The notes: generated by a model from the sequence alone, not told the origin. Positions 47,823-56,601 are shown, counted from the stretch's first letter. The stretch is DNA of 64,000 nt from Paenibacillus turicensis (GCF_017873435.1 NZ_JAGGKG010000007.1:1-64000), one strand, 5' to 3'. Program-made: numbers and translations.

Positions 47823-48602
47823 TTACCATAATAAGGCCCAACCATTATAAATATTAATCATTAATACGACGATAACGACACATTGAAATACGAAGGCAAC
47901 CTTTTGATCAGGAAGAATTATACTGCTTTTTGCACCTAATAACCCACCTACAATTGCTGCTGGAATAATATATAGGAGTACCGTCAGATCATAACGATGG
48001 AATCCTGTAGAAAGCCAGATCGTCACTAATTTAGATAGTTGGGAAAAGAAAATCGTGCAAATGGAGTATACGGTAGCTTCTTTAATTGGCATCGCAAACA
48101 TGAGCATCATAAGTGAAACATTAATGGGCCCACCACCTATGCCTAGCAAACTTGCTAAAAATCCTAAAATTAGTCCACATAACACATACCAAATGATCGT
48201 ATTAAGGTGATAGCTGTTCCACTCATATTTACTGTACAAAAATGCAAACAGTAACGTAAGGATTGTGATTATAATTTGGATAAGCTGTACCGTAGATGCA
48301 TTGTTAAATCCCCATAATAAAAATTCAAAGACGATATTCCCTAACACCCCACCAGCTAAAGCTCCTATGGAAATCCAAATGATTTTTGTCCAGTTTAATT
48401 TCGTACCACTTTTTATTTGGCGTGAGGTAGATACGATTGACATTGTAAATACAGCGACAGTGGAGTAAAAGGAAATGGCAGCGACAGAGTGTGCGCCAAT
48501 GAAGTCAAATACAGGCTTGATGATGACGCCACCGCCCATCCCTGAAATGGCGCCTACAGTGTTAGCTAATACGATTACGATAAAATATAAGATGCCAATC
48601 AA
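47823..48602 (-). CDS. TauE/SafE-family permease
   Basis: A 259-residue membrane protein with about eight helices. It shows the family hallmark repeated in the two halves: ISGMGGGVIIKPVFDFIG near the N-terminus and SLLGIGGGPINVSLMMLMF in the middle. Members export sulfite, sulfoacetate or other organic anions; the substrate here is unknown. It lies between the sugar transport operon and the fucosidase gene, on the same strand as the latter. A link to glycan use (for example sulfated glycans) is only a guess. Length is normal. Confidence 0.8.
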   Translation of the reverse strand: MIGILYFIVIVLANTVGAISGMGGGVIIKPVFDFIGAHSVAAISFYSTVAVFTMSIVSTSRQIKSGTKLNWTKIIWISIGALAGGVLGNIVFEFLLWGFNNASTVQLIQIIITILTLLFAFLYSKYEWNSYHLNTIIWYVLCGLILGFLASLLGIGGGPINVSLMMLMFAMPIKEATVYSICTIFFSQLSKLVTIWLSTGFHRYDLTVLLYIIPAAIVGGLLGAKSSIILPDQKVAFVFQCVVIVVLMINIYNGWALLW

Positions 48603-48708
48603 ATTGCAATCCCCTTTACTAGCTGCAATATGTTATATGTAAAAGAGCAGGCAGTGATTACGTCTGCATTGCTCCCTTTTGTACATTCTCTGAATATATC
48701 TATAATAA

Positions 48709-50169
48709 TTAATCTACTAATATTTTTAATACTACAGGCAAAGCGCTTTGATGCTCCGCAACATGGATGGTCAAGGCTTGCGCATTTCTCTCCCAATGGG
48801 TTTGTGAGCCGGAGCCAAGCACTTCAATATCTTTGATTACCCCATGAAAGTGTGGGGAATGCTCCCTCAACGATTTAATTGCAATCCTGCCATCCTCTGG
48901 GAAAACTAACACTGTTGCGTAAAGCGTGCTACCCTTAACGGTAAACCGGATATCTTGAGGGGTAAAGGTTTTTGGCTTGCCATCCGTAAACTGCCCTTCC
49001 TCAACCTGAGTTGGTCCTTCACCAAAGATGCGCCAGCAGGATGTGCTGTATATAGCCTCACCGTTCACTTCAAGCCATTTCCCTATTGATAGCAGTAATT
49101 CACGTTCTTCATCGGGAAGGGTACCATCGGCACGAGGGCCAACGTTAAGCAGGAGGTTGCCGTTTTTGCTTACAATGTCAACCAAGTCCTGAATCAGCTC
49201 ACGTGAGGACTTGTATTCATTTTCAGGCGTATAACACCATGAATTGCGTGCCAAAGCGGTGTCAGTCTGCCAATAATAGGTTTTCATATCCGCAAATTGT
49301 CCACGCTCTACGTCAGGAACGGCACAGCCAAACATAAAGGCATCATGCTTGTAATTAATAATTCCCTTATATCCATGAGCAAGGGATTGATTATAATAAT
49401 AAGCCGCCAGCTTTTTCAGATAAGGCTTAAAGGCGGTATGCTCAATCCACCAGTCAAAATATAGCACTTTAGGCTGGTAGTTGTCGATTAGCTCGCAACA
49501 ACGAATGAGCCAGTCTTCAAGATATTCCTCGTTAGGGGCCGGCGTGGAATACAAGTCCTGATGGTCAGGCTCAGGCATGGACGGCCAATAAAAATCGCCA
49601 AGGGCAAGCGGCTCCTGAATGTCAGATTCAAATTCCTTGCCATGCGATAAGAAAAACCAATGCTCCGCACGATGGTTAGAGGTGGTGAACACCAAACCTT
49701 GCTCTTCAAATGCCTCTTTCATTTCCCCCAAAAGGTCTCGTCTTGGCCCCATTTCATAGGCATTAAAGCGCGATACCTCACTTTTGTACATCTGAAAGCC
49801 GTCATGATGCTCCGCAACTGGCATTACATAGTGGGCCCCCGCCTGCTTGAATAGCTCTGCCCATTCTTTAGGCTGAAAGTTTTCAGCTTGAAACATAGGA
49901 ATAAAATCCTTGTAGCCAAAGCTGGTATGAGGGCCATACGTTTCTAAATGATGCTTGTATTCCTTAGTGTCTTGAATGTACATATTACGAGGATACCATT
50001 CATTCATGAAGGCGGGAACCGAATAAACGCCCCAATGGATGAAGATGCCAAACTTAGCCTGAGTATACCATTCAGGAAGCTGAAATTGGCTCAAGGATTC
50101 CCAATTATCTTGAAAGGGGCCTTGGGCAATGACTGCGTCAATCTTTTCTAAATAGGCTGATCTATTCAT
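48709..50169 (-). CDS. GH29 alpha-L-fucosidase
   Basis: A 486-residue enzyme without a signal peptide, hence intracellular. Motifs are characteristic of GH29: FGIFIHWGVYSVPAF, AEHHDGF, the nucleophile Asp239 in LYFDWWIEH and NLLLNVGPRADGTLPDEE. A C-terminal beta domain follows. It hydrolyses alpha-fucosides from imported oligosaccharides. ATG 50169 is chosen because GGAG lies eight bases upstream; a frame from 50187 would include that site. It is divergent from an AraC gene, and a good promoter (50202-50230) lies between. It probably acts on sugar taken up by the YesMN-controlled transporter. Confidence 0.9.
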   Translation of the reverse strand: MNRSAYLEKIDAVIAQGPFQDNWESLSQFQLPEWYTQAKFGIFIHWGVYSVPAFMNEWYPRNMYIQDTKEYKHHLETYGPHTSFGYKDFIPMFQAENFQPKEWAELFKQAGAHYVMPVAEHHDGFQMYKSEVSRFNAYEMGPRRDLLGEMKEAFEEQGLVFTTSNHRAEHWFFLSHGKEFESDIQEPLALGDFYWPSMPEPDHQDLYSTPAPNEEYLEDWLIRCCELIDNYQPKVLYFDWWIEHTAFKPYLKKLAAYYYNQSLAHGYKGIINYKHDAFMFGCAVPDVERGQFADMKTYYWQTDTALARNSWCYTPENEYKSSRELIQDLVDIVSKNGNLLLNVGPRADGTLPDEERELLLSIGKWLEVNGEAIYSTSCWRIFGEGPTQVEEGQFTDGKPKTFTPQDIRFTVKGSTLYATVLVFPEDGRIAIKSLREHSPHFHGVIKDIEVLGSGSQTHWERNAQALTIHVAEHQSALPVVLKILVD

Positions 50170-50201
50170 GATTACATCTCCGTTCATTGCTTTTTTTTAC
50201 C

Positions 50202-50230
50202 TTTATAATGTTGTATGTTTATTGTATCAA
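50202..50230 (-). promoter_or_regulatory. Promoter of the fucosidase gene
   Basis: On the minus strand TTGATA (50225-50230) and TATAAA (50202-50207) are separated by 17 bases, ahead of GGAG and the start codon. Confidence 0.65.
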
Positions 50231-50279
50231 TGAAACGAAGGAGTCCATATGGAGGACATTAACTTTTGTATGTGCATTA

Positions 50280-50306
50280 TTAACTGTATTAACTGTGCTA
50301 ACAGTG
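50280..50306. promoter_or_regulatory. Three 9-bp iterons, candidate AraC operator
   Basis: TTAACTGTA, TTAACTGTG and CTAACAGTG follow one another without gaps. They lie about 50 bases upstream of the fucosidase -35 box and just before the AraC start codon, where an activator would bind and also regulate itself. Confidence 0.55.
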
Positions 50307-50316
50307 AGGTGAACCT

Positions 50317-51162
50317 GTGAATAAGTCCCCTGCGTTGCGCAATATGCTTTCAAACCTAGAATTGGATTTGCTAGTGGCGCATTACAGTCAAGTGACACCC
50401 CAGTGGAGAGATATAGATTATTGTCCCGACTACAGTAAGCTTTACTTTATAACAGAAGGAACGGGATGGATTAGAATTAATGGAGAGGAATATTATCCTG
50501 AACCGGGTCAGCTTGTGCTGATGCCTGAGGATGTTGTGCAATCCTATTCTGTTGCTGAAGGGCAACCGTACCAAAAGTATTGGTGTCATTTTAATGCGAG
50601 GATTGGCCATCTGGAGGCATTTCGACAGCTTCGTATTCCGTATATTTGCACAGTGGTGGATTATGGACGTACTGAAAAAGTTTTTGCTGAACTAGTGCAA
50701 TATGCAAATTCGGAAGAGGTGTGCTCTGGACTGTTAGCCAAAGTTAAGCTAATGGAGCTACTTTCCTATTACTTGCTGGAGCTTGCAGAGGGACAGATGG
50801 GTAAGGAGCAAATTACTATAAGAAATCGTACCGCCACAACTTGGTTGGAACCGCTCCTTCAATATATTCGCGATCATTTGGATCAGGATTTGACCATACA
50901 GGAATTAGCCACTCAAGTTTGCCTACACCCCAATTATTTTATTCGCATGTTTAAGGAGCAGATGGGTGTACCACCGATTCAGTATATTACCCGTGTTAAA
51001 ATGGAGAGAGCTAAGGAGTTGCTGATGCAAACAGAGGGAAGTATAAGCGAAGTAGCATGCCAAGTAGGCTTTCAGGATTATTTTCATTTCTCCAAGCAAT
51101 TTAAAAAGCTTGTGGGGATGGCGCCTACGGAGTATCGTAAATATGGACAGAACTTATATTAA
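50317..51162 (+). CDS. AraC-family regulator of the fucosidase gene (probable)
   Basis: A 281-residue regulator. An N-terminal AraC-type cupin (YFITEGTGWIRINGEEYYPEPGQLVLMPEDVVQSY, about 43-80) probably binds sugar; the C-terminus has two helix-turn-helices (LTIQELATQVCLHPNYFIRMFKEQMGVPPIQYITRVKMERAKELL and ISEVACQVGFQDYFHFSKQFKKLVGMAPTEYRK). It starts at GTG 50317, behind GAGGTGAA. It is divergent from the GH29 gene, with three iterons in between, and is the likely activator of that gene. Confidence 0.85.
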   Translation: MNKSPALRNMLSNLELDLLVAHYSQVTPQWRDIDYCPDYSKLYFITEGTGWIRINGEEYYPEPGQLVLMPEDVVQSYSVAEGQPYQKYWCHFNARIGHLEAFRQLRIPYICTVVDYGRTEKVFAELVQYANSEEVCSGLLAKVKLMELLSYYLLELAEGQMGKEQITIRNRTATTWLEPLLQYIRDHLDQDLTIQELATQVCLHPNYFIRMFKEQMGVPPIQYITRVKMERAKELLMQTEGSISEVACQVGFQDYFHFSKQFKKLVGMAPTEYRKYGQNLY

Positions 51163-51194
51163 TTTCATTCAAACTCACTTGAAAGGGATAAGAT

Positions 51195-52334
51195 ATGATT
51201 AAAAAAATTTGGAGTGAATTTATAAATACACAATGTGGGGCTGATTCACCTAGTCCATTTGTGAAGCAAGTAGGTTTACGATTAGAGGAATTTAGTGCTT
51301 TGCATGATGGTAAAAGTCCCTATACGTTAAATAAGCCTATCACAACTGGGCAAGTAGAACAATTTGAGCGTAAGACAAAGGTAGACTTACCTGTGGATTA
51401 TCGCGATTTTCTTATATATATTGGCAATGGTGGTACACATCATCGACCATTCCCTGTTGCTTTGTCTCATGCGAGTGATGCACTCCGTTCTTGTTTACAG
51501 TCTGAACCTGTAGATGAAACGTATATTGGTTTGCCCTTTGATCCACACAAATGTAGGCTTTGCTTCGATGAAGGTTTAGATGCAATTGATGATGAGATAG
51601 AGGACTATGAGCATGATAAGATGGTAGTTGAAGCATTTCATGGCACAATAACATTATATAATGATGGATGCGGTTATTATGATTTATTAGTTGTTGCAGG
51701 GGAACAAAAAGGTAAAGTATATGCCCTTGATACTTGTGCTGGTCAAGGGATTAGAGAAATCGCCGATTCCTTTGAAGCCTATTTTATGAATTTTATCAAT
51801 TTCCAAATTGAAGAACGACGTGCACATAATGAGCATAATGATAAATTTGAAAGCGACATTAAAGAGGTTATACCAGGTGGTAACGTTCGCGATCTTATTG
51901 TAACTACCAAGAAGAATAAAAAAACCTTTCAATTTGAATATTTTGCGCCACAGGAGTTTCTTCGTGAAGGCGAGACATCTAAGCTTAATCAAGTGAACGA
52001 TGTAATTACAATCTCCTTATTTATGGAGGATAAGTCATATAGTAGCGTAATTATTACCCCATTATTAGCTAATTCCTTGACTTCTGCATTAGAGGAAGCG
52101 AATACTTCCTCCGATTTTCTGTTAGTAGGTGAGCGCTCTGAGCATATCATCATTGGAAGAGTTAATCGACGCCTTGAATATGGTAGATTACAGAGTCGTA
52201 CCCTTCCTGTATTTATTGAATCATTACAGCAGGAAATTTTAATTATCGTAGATGAAGAAATAGATTATCAGGTTGGGGTATGGTTGAAGATAAAAGGACG
52301 ACTTAACGGCGAAATTTATAAATGTATCAGATAA
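51195..52334 (+). CDS. SMI1/KNR4 (SUKH) family protein
   Basis: A 379-residue protein with an N-terminal SUKH domain: ITTGQVEQFERKTKVDLPVDYRDFLIYIGNGGTHHRPFPVALSHA at about 48-95, then GCGYYDLLVVAGEQKGKVYAL with the conserved GC-YY/W-L core at about 155-175. Many SUKH proteins are immunity proteins for contact-dependent or polymorphic toxins, but others have unknown roles. The C-terminal ~150 residues are unrecognised and make this longer than a simple immunity protein. No toxin gene is adjacent. The ATG follows AAAGGGATAAG. Confidence 0.75.
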   Translation: MIKKIWSEFINTQCGADSPSPFVKQVGLRLEEFSALHDGKSPYTLNKPITTGQVEQFERKTKVDLPVDYRDFLIYIGNGGTHHRPFPVALSHASDALRSCLQSEPVDETYIGLPFDPHKCRLCFDEGLDAIDDEIEDYEHDKMVVEAFHGTITLYNDGCGYYDLLVVAGEQKGKVYALDTCAGQGIREIADSFEAYFMNFINFQIEERRAHNEHNDKFESDIKEVIPGGNVRDLIVTTKKNKKTFQFEYFAPQEFLREGETSKLNQVNDVITISLFMEDKSYSSVIITPLLANSLTSALEEANTSSDFLLVGERSEHIIIGRVNRRLEYGRLQSRTLPVFIESLQQEILIIVDEEIDYQVGVWLKIKGRLNGEIYKCIR

Positions 52335-52341
52335 ATAAACT

Positions 52342-52363
52342 AGGCGAAACCCAAGTTTCGCCT
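52342..52363. terminator. Hairpin after the SUKH gene
   Basis: AGGCGAAAC at 52342-52350 pairs perfectly with GTTTCGCCT at 52355-52363 around a 4-base loop. There is no clean T-run on either strand, so termination is plausible but not certain. Confidence 0.55.
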
Positions 52364-52384
52364 CAGAAATATACCTCAATCTTG

Positions 52385-52564
52385 AAATCAGTGCTTGACC
52401 GCTAACCCAAACTAGCAAAGAGACAGAGGGATTCTGAAGATTGTCTTTTAAAATCATATTTCACCAATACATCTACTTCAATAAAAGGAATATGATTTTA
52501 ACACAATCGCAAGAACGCTCTGAATCGTAGCTACCACCCTCTAGTCGCTGTCAAGTACTGATTT
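52385..52564. repeat. Repeat element B, 180-bp palindromic miniature element
   Basis: Ends are AAATCAGTGCTTGAC (52385-52399) and GTCAAGTACTGATTT (52550-52564), inverted with one mismatch. An inner inverted pair, TTAAAATCATATT (52448-52460) and AATATGATTTTAA (52489-52501), forms a central hairpin. Its right arm is the closest relative of element A at 20048; its left arm resembles the right end of C at 37550. It has no coding capacity and fills most of the gap between the SUKH and AraC-GyrI genes. Confidence 0.85.
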
Positions 52565-52589
52565 ATGAATAGAGCCAGAATTATTTTGT

Positions 52590-53438
52590 TTATTTTTTCT
52601 GAACAGGTAACCAAATCTCACTTACATAATCATCGCTTTCAGTATCCCCATCGGTGTAATACTCAAAATCATAATCAGAAACTAATTCGTAGTCTGATTG
52701 TGGTAGCCACTCACGATAAATACGCTCCCATGTATCTTGAATCGCAAATGGTACTTTTCCCACACATTTAAAGACCGCCCATGTGTAAGCAGGAACACTT
52801 AGTATCTGAAACCCTGTAGGAATCTCTTTGTCTTGTTCATAAAAGCAACCAATTCCGTAGCGAAACTCATTACGTCCTGTTTTCGTTTCCTCGCAAATGC
52901 CTAGCGCTCCAGGTACTTGTTTAAATGAACCATCAGCAAAATATTGTGACCAAAACTTTGGAATTTCTTGTTCACTTGTATCTAATGTAAATATTTTTGT
53001 TTTTGCTAATACCTCAAACGACTCTTTTTGCTCAATTCGGTATTCCATTGGAATTCCACCTTCCAGCTTAATTTTTATGAGAAGGCGATTAAATGATTTT
53101 AGATTAGAGCCTGCGATCTTTGCTTGACTAGGCGCTATACCATGGAAGCGGGTGAAGGCTTTAGTAAAGCTCTCAGGCGTATCGTATCCATACTTTAATG
53201 CCACATCAATAATTTTTAGCTTGGACATGATCAACTCTTGCCCCGCAAGGGATAACCGCCGATTGCGAACGTATTCATACATCGTCATCCCTGTTAACAG
53301 GCTAAAGGCACGTTGAAATTGATAGTTGGAAATATAAATATGCTTGGCAACGTCCTCACATGTAAGCTCCATAAGTAAATGCGCCTCGATGTAATCTATC
53401 GCTTGATTGAGGTCTTTAATCCAATTCATGTGAACCAC
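52590..53438 (-). CDS. AraC regulator with GyrI-like effector domain
   Basis: A 282-residue regulator with the DNA-binding part first: residues 1-105 hold two helix-turn-helices (LTCEDVAKHIYISNYQFQRAFSLLTGMTMYEYVRNRRLSLAG and IIDVALKYGYDTPESFTKAFTRFHGIAPSQAK). Residues about 125-282 form a GyrI-like/AraC effector-binding domain (YRIEQKESFEVLAKTKIF, then YTWAVFKCVGKVPFAIQDTWERIYREWLPQSDYEL), as in Rob and BmrR-type multidrug sensors. The ligand is unknown. No transporter or other obvious target is adjacent. The repeat element B lies downstream. Confidence 0.85.
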   Translation of the reverse strand: MVHMNWIKDLNQAIDYIEAHLLMELTCEDVAKHIYISNYQFQRAFSLLTGMTMYEYVRNRRLSLAGQELIMSKLKIIDVALKYGYDTPESFTKAFTRFHGIAPSQAKIAGSNLKSFNRLLIKIKLEGGIPMEYRIEQKESFEVLAKTKIFTLDTSEQEIPKFWSQYFADGSFKQVPGALGICEETKTGRNEFRYGIGCFYEQDKEIPTGFQILSVPAYTWAVFKCVGKVPFAIQDTWERIYREWLPQSDYELVSDYDFEYYTDGDTESDDYVSEIWLPVQKK

Positions 53439-53546
53439 CTTCCTTCTATAAATAGCTTACTGGAATGCACAGTCATGTTCCTGTCCTAGCTTGCTTGGAT
53501 TTGTCAGTATTGAGCAAAGTGAGGCTAGCTATAAACTTAAAATTGT

Positions 53547-54152
53547 TTACTTTAGTTGTGACCAGTGATGCCACATTTCAATTGGATTTATCTCATAAAT
53601 CTCATTTTCTCTATACATAAAATGGTGAATAATAAATTCTCTACGGATTGTAGCATAATCGTCATGGTAATTTTGAATAAAAGCATTAATTTCTTGCTCA
53701 GTGTACTTTTGAGTATCATCCAATTTAGACACAAGGTATTCAAGTACAATCAGCTTTTTCTTTTGACTTGATGGAATATTTTTAAGCTTCTCATCAGGGG
53801 TAAAGAAATTGCGTATAACGGAATCGCGTTGTTTGATTTGCTCCTCAGTTAACATTATTTTTCCTCCATTCTTGTGGGTGCTTCGGTATATTAAGTTTGC
53901 TGTGGCATCTGCACTATTGTTAATAAAGTAGTGATTTAATGAGAAATAAATTGTATTTTTCTCACGGCGTTGATTAATAAGACTTGCTCCCGCTAGCTTT
54001 GCAACGTGATGCGTAATTGTTGCGGGTGTAACACCTAGCTTTTCTGCTATTCGCTGCCCATTAAGCTCTCCATCAGCTAGCAAAATCAAAATTTTGACTC
54101 TAGTAGGATCAGCTAGTGCTTTATGATAATTGACGATTTTATCTAATTGCAT
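53547..54152 (-). CDS. ArsR-type regulator fused to DUF2087
   Basis: A 201-residue protein. Residues 1-90 form an ArsR winged helix (HKALADPTRVKILILLADGELNGQRIAEKLGVTPATITHHVAKLAGASLI). The C-terminal domain (about 105-200) is DUF2087, with the FFTPDEKLKNIPSSQKKKLIVLEYLVSKL and NAFIQNYHDDYATIRREFIIHHFMYRE segments. No Cys metal site typical of ArsR is visible. ATG 54152 is chosen because AAAGGA precedes it; the frame opens at 54176. ATCTAATT repeats upstream probably form its operator. Role unknown. Confidence 0.85.
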   Translation of the reverse strand: MQLDKIVNYHKALADPTRVKILILLADGELNGQRIAEKLGVTPATITHHVAKLAGASLINQRREKNTIYFSLNHYFINNSADATANLIYRSTHKNGGKIMLTEEQIKQRDSVIRNFFTPDEKLKNIPSSQKKKLIVLEYLVSKLDDTQKYTEQEINAFIQNYHDDYATIRREFIIHHFMYRENEIYEINPIEMWHHWSQLK

Positions 54153-54192
54153 TGATCTGATTCCTTTCAATAACATGAAGTTAATTTAGTAC

Positions 54193-54222
54193 ATATCTAA
54201 TTTAATAAATATCTAATTAGAT
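54193..54222 (-). promoter_or_regulatory. Candidate operator of the ArsR-DUF2087 gene
   Basis: ATATCTAATT occurs at 54193-54202 and 54209-54218 (16-base period), and the second copy is part of the perfect palindrome ATCTAATTAGAT at 54211-54222. It is placed about 40-70 bases upstream of the regulator's start codon. Confidence 0.5.
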
Positions 54223-54277
54223 GATTGTTAAATTAGATTCTAAAGGGTTAAGTGAACTTTGTCAATTAGTCAAAATA

Positions 54278-54323
54278 AAAATAGCCTTTTAAACCCTGAG
54301 AAAATGAGTTTAAAAGACTATTT
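54278..54323 (-). terminator. Terminator of the PadR-HAAS operon
   Basis: On the minus strand AAATAG-T-CTTTTAAAC (54308-54323) pairs with GTTTAAAAG-G-CTATTT (54278-54293), followed by a T-rich stretch. Confidence 0.7.
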
Positions 54324-54396
54324 TTTCACTTAGTTAATCACGATTTATAGCGTGTAATATGGCTGAAGTAAGCTGTTCATGCAAATGATTCAATTT

Positions 54397-55422
54397 TTAT
54401 TTCTTTTTCTCTTTGATGAAAAGACTCACACATTCCCATACCGTAATTACAATGACGAGTATAGTTAAAATTATAATCATATTGTTCCCGTTTCTAACAG
54501 ACTCAGGTAGATTTCTAAGGTTATTAATAAATGCGTTGCCGTTTCTAAAATCCGCACTAATTAGTGCTGAATCATTAAGCATCCATACCAGTAGTCCACC
54601 CATAAGTATGTTAAAAACCAGTTGGACACGGATTAATGCTTTATTCCAATATTGAACAATGTATTTCCATATAAAAATAATCATTTGGAATAGGACAAGA
54701 ATTAAAAAGAATGGCATAAAATGCTGTAATCGTTCTGTATTTAATAAAGGAATAACCTGAGAAGTTCCTTCAGAACCTAAATTAATATAAATCGCAATTA
54801 ATTGTGGTTGAAAATATAAGACAGAAGCTGTTAAGATCATCCAACACATTGAAGAAATCGTGCTGCTTCTTTTTATTTTTTTGTTGTCAGGGACTAAGTG
54901 AGGTAAATCTTTAATGGACCAGTTCCCTTCATTGGATTTTATAAGTCCCTTAACTGGAGACTTTTCTAGTAACCTACGCTCCAATACTACAAATACAAGC
55001 GTGACCCACAAGGCAACTTGAAGACCAGCTTCAATTACAACCCCAATGCCGTTGGTAATCACTTGTTGAATGATGACAGATAGATCAGTGGTTACATTAA
55101 GCTCAGGATTAGAAAATAATAAGCCAAGGAAGGTGACAAGAACCATAATTGGTAAAACAATGCTTAACACAAGCTTTAAGACCGAAATATATTTTCCATA
55201 ATAGGCTGGGCCGATTAAATAACGTTGGTTAGGTTGATATTCCTCGGCCAGCTTCCAAGGATTACCTAGCTCCTGTAATACGTTGATCACATCGTTTTCC
55301 TCATAATGGTCAGTAAGCATATCCTCAATGTTCGCTCTTAATTCCTTAGCAACATCCTCCTTGGAACTTTCGGGTAATTCCTTTGTCACCGCGTAAATGT
55401 AACGTTCGATTAATTCCATCAC
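54397..55422 (-). CDS. HAAS-domain membrane protein
   Basis: A 341-residue protein. The N-terminal ~60 residues are a HAAS-type helical signalling domain (MELIERYIYAVTKELPESSKEDVAKELRANIEDML, VINVLQELGNPWKLAEEY). About six membrane helices follow, with a basic cytoplasmic loop near residues 160-190. HAAS proteins are habitually encoded with PadR regulators and are thought to transmit or modulate a membrane signal. Here the PadR gene overlaps its start by four bases (ATGA), making them one operon. The function of the membrane part is unknown. Confidence 0.8.
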   Translation of the reverse strand: MMELIERYIYAVTKELPESSKEDVAKELRANIEDMLTDHYEENDVINVLQELGNPWKLAEEYQPNQRYLIGPAYYGKYISVLKLVLSIVLPIMVLVTFLGLLFSNPELNVTTDLSVIIQQVITNGIGVVIEAGLQVALWVTLVFVVLERRLLEKSPVKGLIKSNEGNWSIKDLPHLVPDNKKIKRSSTISSMCWMILTASVLYFQPQLIAIYINLGSEGTSQVIPLLNTERLQHFMPFFLILVLFQMIIFIWKYIVQYWNKALIRVQLVFNILMGGLLVWMLNDSALISADFRNGNAFINNLRNLPESVRNGNNMIIILTILVIVITVWECVSLFIKEKKK

Positions 55423-55763
55423 TCATTCTCCTCCTGTAGCATCCGTTCTAACTGACTTGAAAGCAAATTCCATTCTCGTTTCAACTCTATATACACTTCC
55501 TTGCCTAACTCACTAAGAACATAAAACTTACGTGGTCTGCTTTCCGTTGTGTCCCATTCACTGATAAGTAGTTGCTGCTTCTCTAGCCTTCGTAAGAGGG
55601 GATATAATGTTCCAGCTTCAATCGGAGCCCCTTTATCCTCTAATTTCTGAATCAGGGAATATCCATATTCTTGCTCACGAAGTTGACTTAACACGAGTAA
55701 TACCAAAGAACCACGCTTTAGCTCAACGGTGAAGGTTTTAATTAATTCTTCTGCCTGACTCAA
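55419..55763 (-). CDS. PadR-family transcriptional regulator
   Basis: A 114-residue winged-helix regulator: RGSLVLLVLSQLREQEYGYSLIQKL at 17-41, GTLYPLLRRLEKQQLLISEW at about 52-70, then the wing and a C-terminal dimerisation helix (EVYIELKREWNLLSSQLERMLQEE). It is the first gene of the PadR-HAAS operon. Upstream lies a perfect palindrome, ATAGTGTA-N5-TACACTAT, which suits autoregulation. No effector can be named. Confidence 0.88.
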   Translation of the reverse strand: MSQAEELIKTFTVELKRGSLVLLVLSQLREQEYGYSLIQKLEDKGAPIEAGTLYPLLRRLEKQQLLISEWDTTESRPRKFYVLSELGKEVYIELKREWNLLSSQLERMLQEENE

Positions 55764-55787
55764 TACATCATCTCCTTGATTTCAATC

Positions 55788-55808
55788 ATAGTGTATGTCG
55801 TACACTAT
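55788..55808 (-). promoter_or_regulatory. PadR operator candidate
   Basis: ATAGTGTA at 55788-55795 and TACACTAT at 55801-55808 are perfect inverted repeats around TGTCG, about 25 bases upstream of the padR-type start codon. PadR sites commonly contain such GTGTA/TACAC arms. Confidence 0.7.
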
Positions 55809-56001
55809 TGTCAATAACACAATAATAATTTTATTGATAAATAGTATGTTGCCTAATGTTGAAAATAATATGGTGCATGATAATTTTTACTGAACATAAA
55901 AGTCCATTAATAATCTATTTGTCATTGACTTTAAAGCCAGCATAAATCTAAAGTAAGTTATATAATGTCATAAATATGAAATAGATAGGTTGGTGTTATT
56001 A

Positions 56002-56574
56002 GTGAAAACCAATGTATTTCTTGTTCGACATGCTCACTCTGTATATACACCTGATGAATTACATAGACCGCTATCAGAACGTGGCGTAAGTGATGCTAAG
56101 AAGGTGACGGAACAACTGAAAGGTGAAGGGATTACTGTATGTATATCAAGTCCATATCAAAGAGCAATCCAGACGATTGAGGGAATTAGTCAGGTTAAGA
56201 ATCTTAAAATTATAATTGAAGAGGACTTTAGAGAAAGATTATTATCCGGGATTCCTGTGGAGGATTTTGCCTCGGCAATGAACAAAGTATGGGAGAACCC
56301 TTCTTTTTGTCTTGAAGGGGGAGAATCTAATCTTGTGGCGCAGGAAAGGGGAGTGGGGGCGCTTCATAATGTAATAAAGGCACATGCAGGAGAAAATATT
56401 GTAATTGGTACACATGGCAATATCATGATTTTGATCATGAACTACTTTGATCCGTCTTTTGACTTTACAGCATGGCAGCAACTAGATATGCCAGATATAT
56501 ATAAATTAAGCTTTAACGATGTGGAGTTAATAGAAATAACATCTGTATGGAGTAGGGAGAAGTCGCTAAGATAA
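56002..56574 (+). CDS. Histidine phosphatase family protein
   Basis: A 190-residue phosphoglycerate-mutase-fold protein. The catalytic His is in VFLVRHAHS (the usual RHG read as RHA), with ISSPYQRAIQT at about 55-66, a Glu-containing ERLLSG segment, and the second His in IGTHGNIMI. It dephosphorylates a small phosphorylated metabolite of unknown identity. The start is GTG 56002 after GGTTGGTG; a TTG at 55990 is also open. The next gene follows after 27 bases and may be cotranscribed. Confidence 0.8.
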   Translation: MKTNVFLVRHAHSVYTPDELHRPLSERGVSDAKKVTEQLKGEGITVCISSPYQRAIQTIEGISQVKNLKIIIEEDFRERLLSGIPVEDFASAMNKVWENPSFCLEGGESNLVAQERGVGALHNVIKAHAGENIVIGTHGNIMILIMNYFDPSFDFTAWQQLDMPDIYKLSFNDVELIEITSVWSREKSLR

Positions 56575-56601
56575 TCAAGATTTGGGGAGGGATTGAGCAA
56601 G

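Noticed and set aside
47805..47835. Tandem TTACCATAATAAG repeat at the end of the TauE/SafE gene
   Set aside because: It is a single 18-base-period duplication at a gene end with no sign of function.
47663..47857. Open frame after the YtcP-type gene
   Set aside because: It runs through the operon's terminator hairpin and into the convergent TauE gene.
50280..50306. CRISPR-like direct repeats
   Set aside because: Three gapless 9-base repeats without spacers are operator-like; no cas gene or array is present in the window.
51195..52334. SUKH protein as part of a toxin-immunity locus
   Set aside because: No secreted toxin, WXG protein or additional immunity gene is adjacent, and the protein is longer than a typical immunity protein. 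It was kept only as a family assignment.
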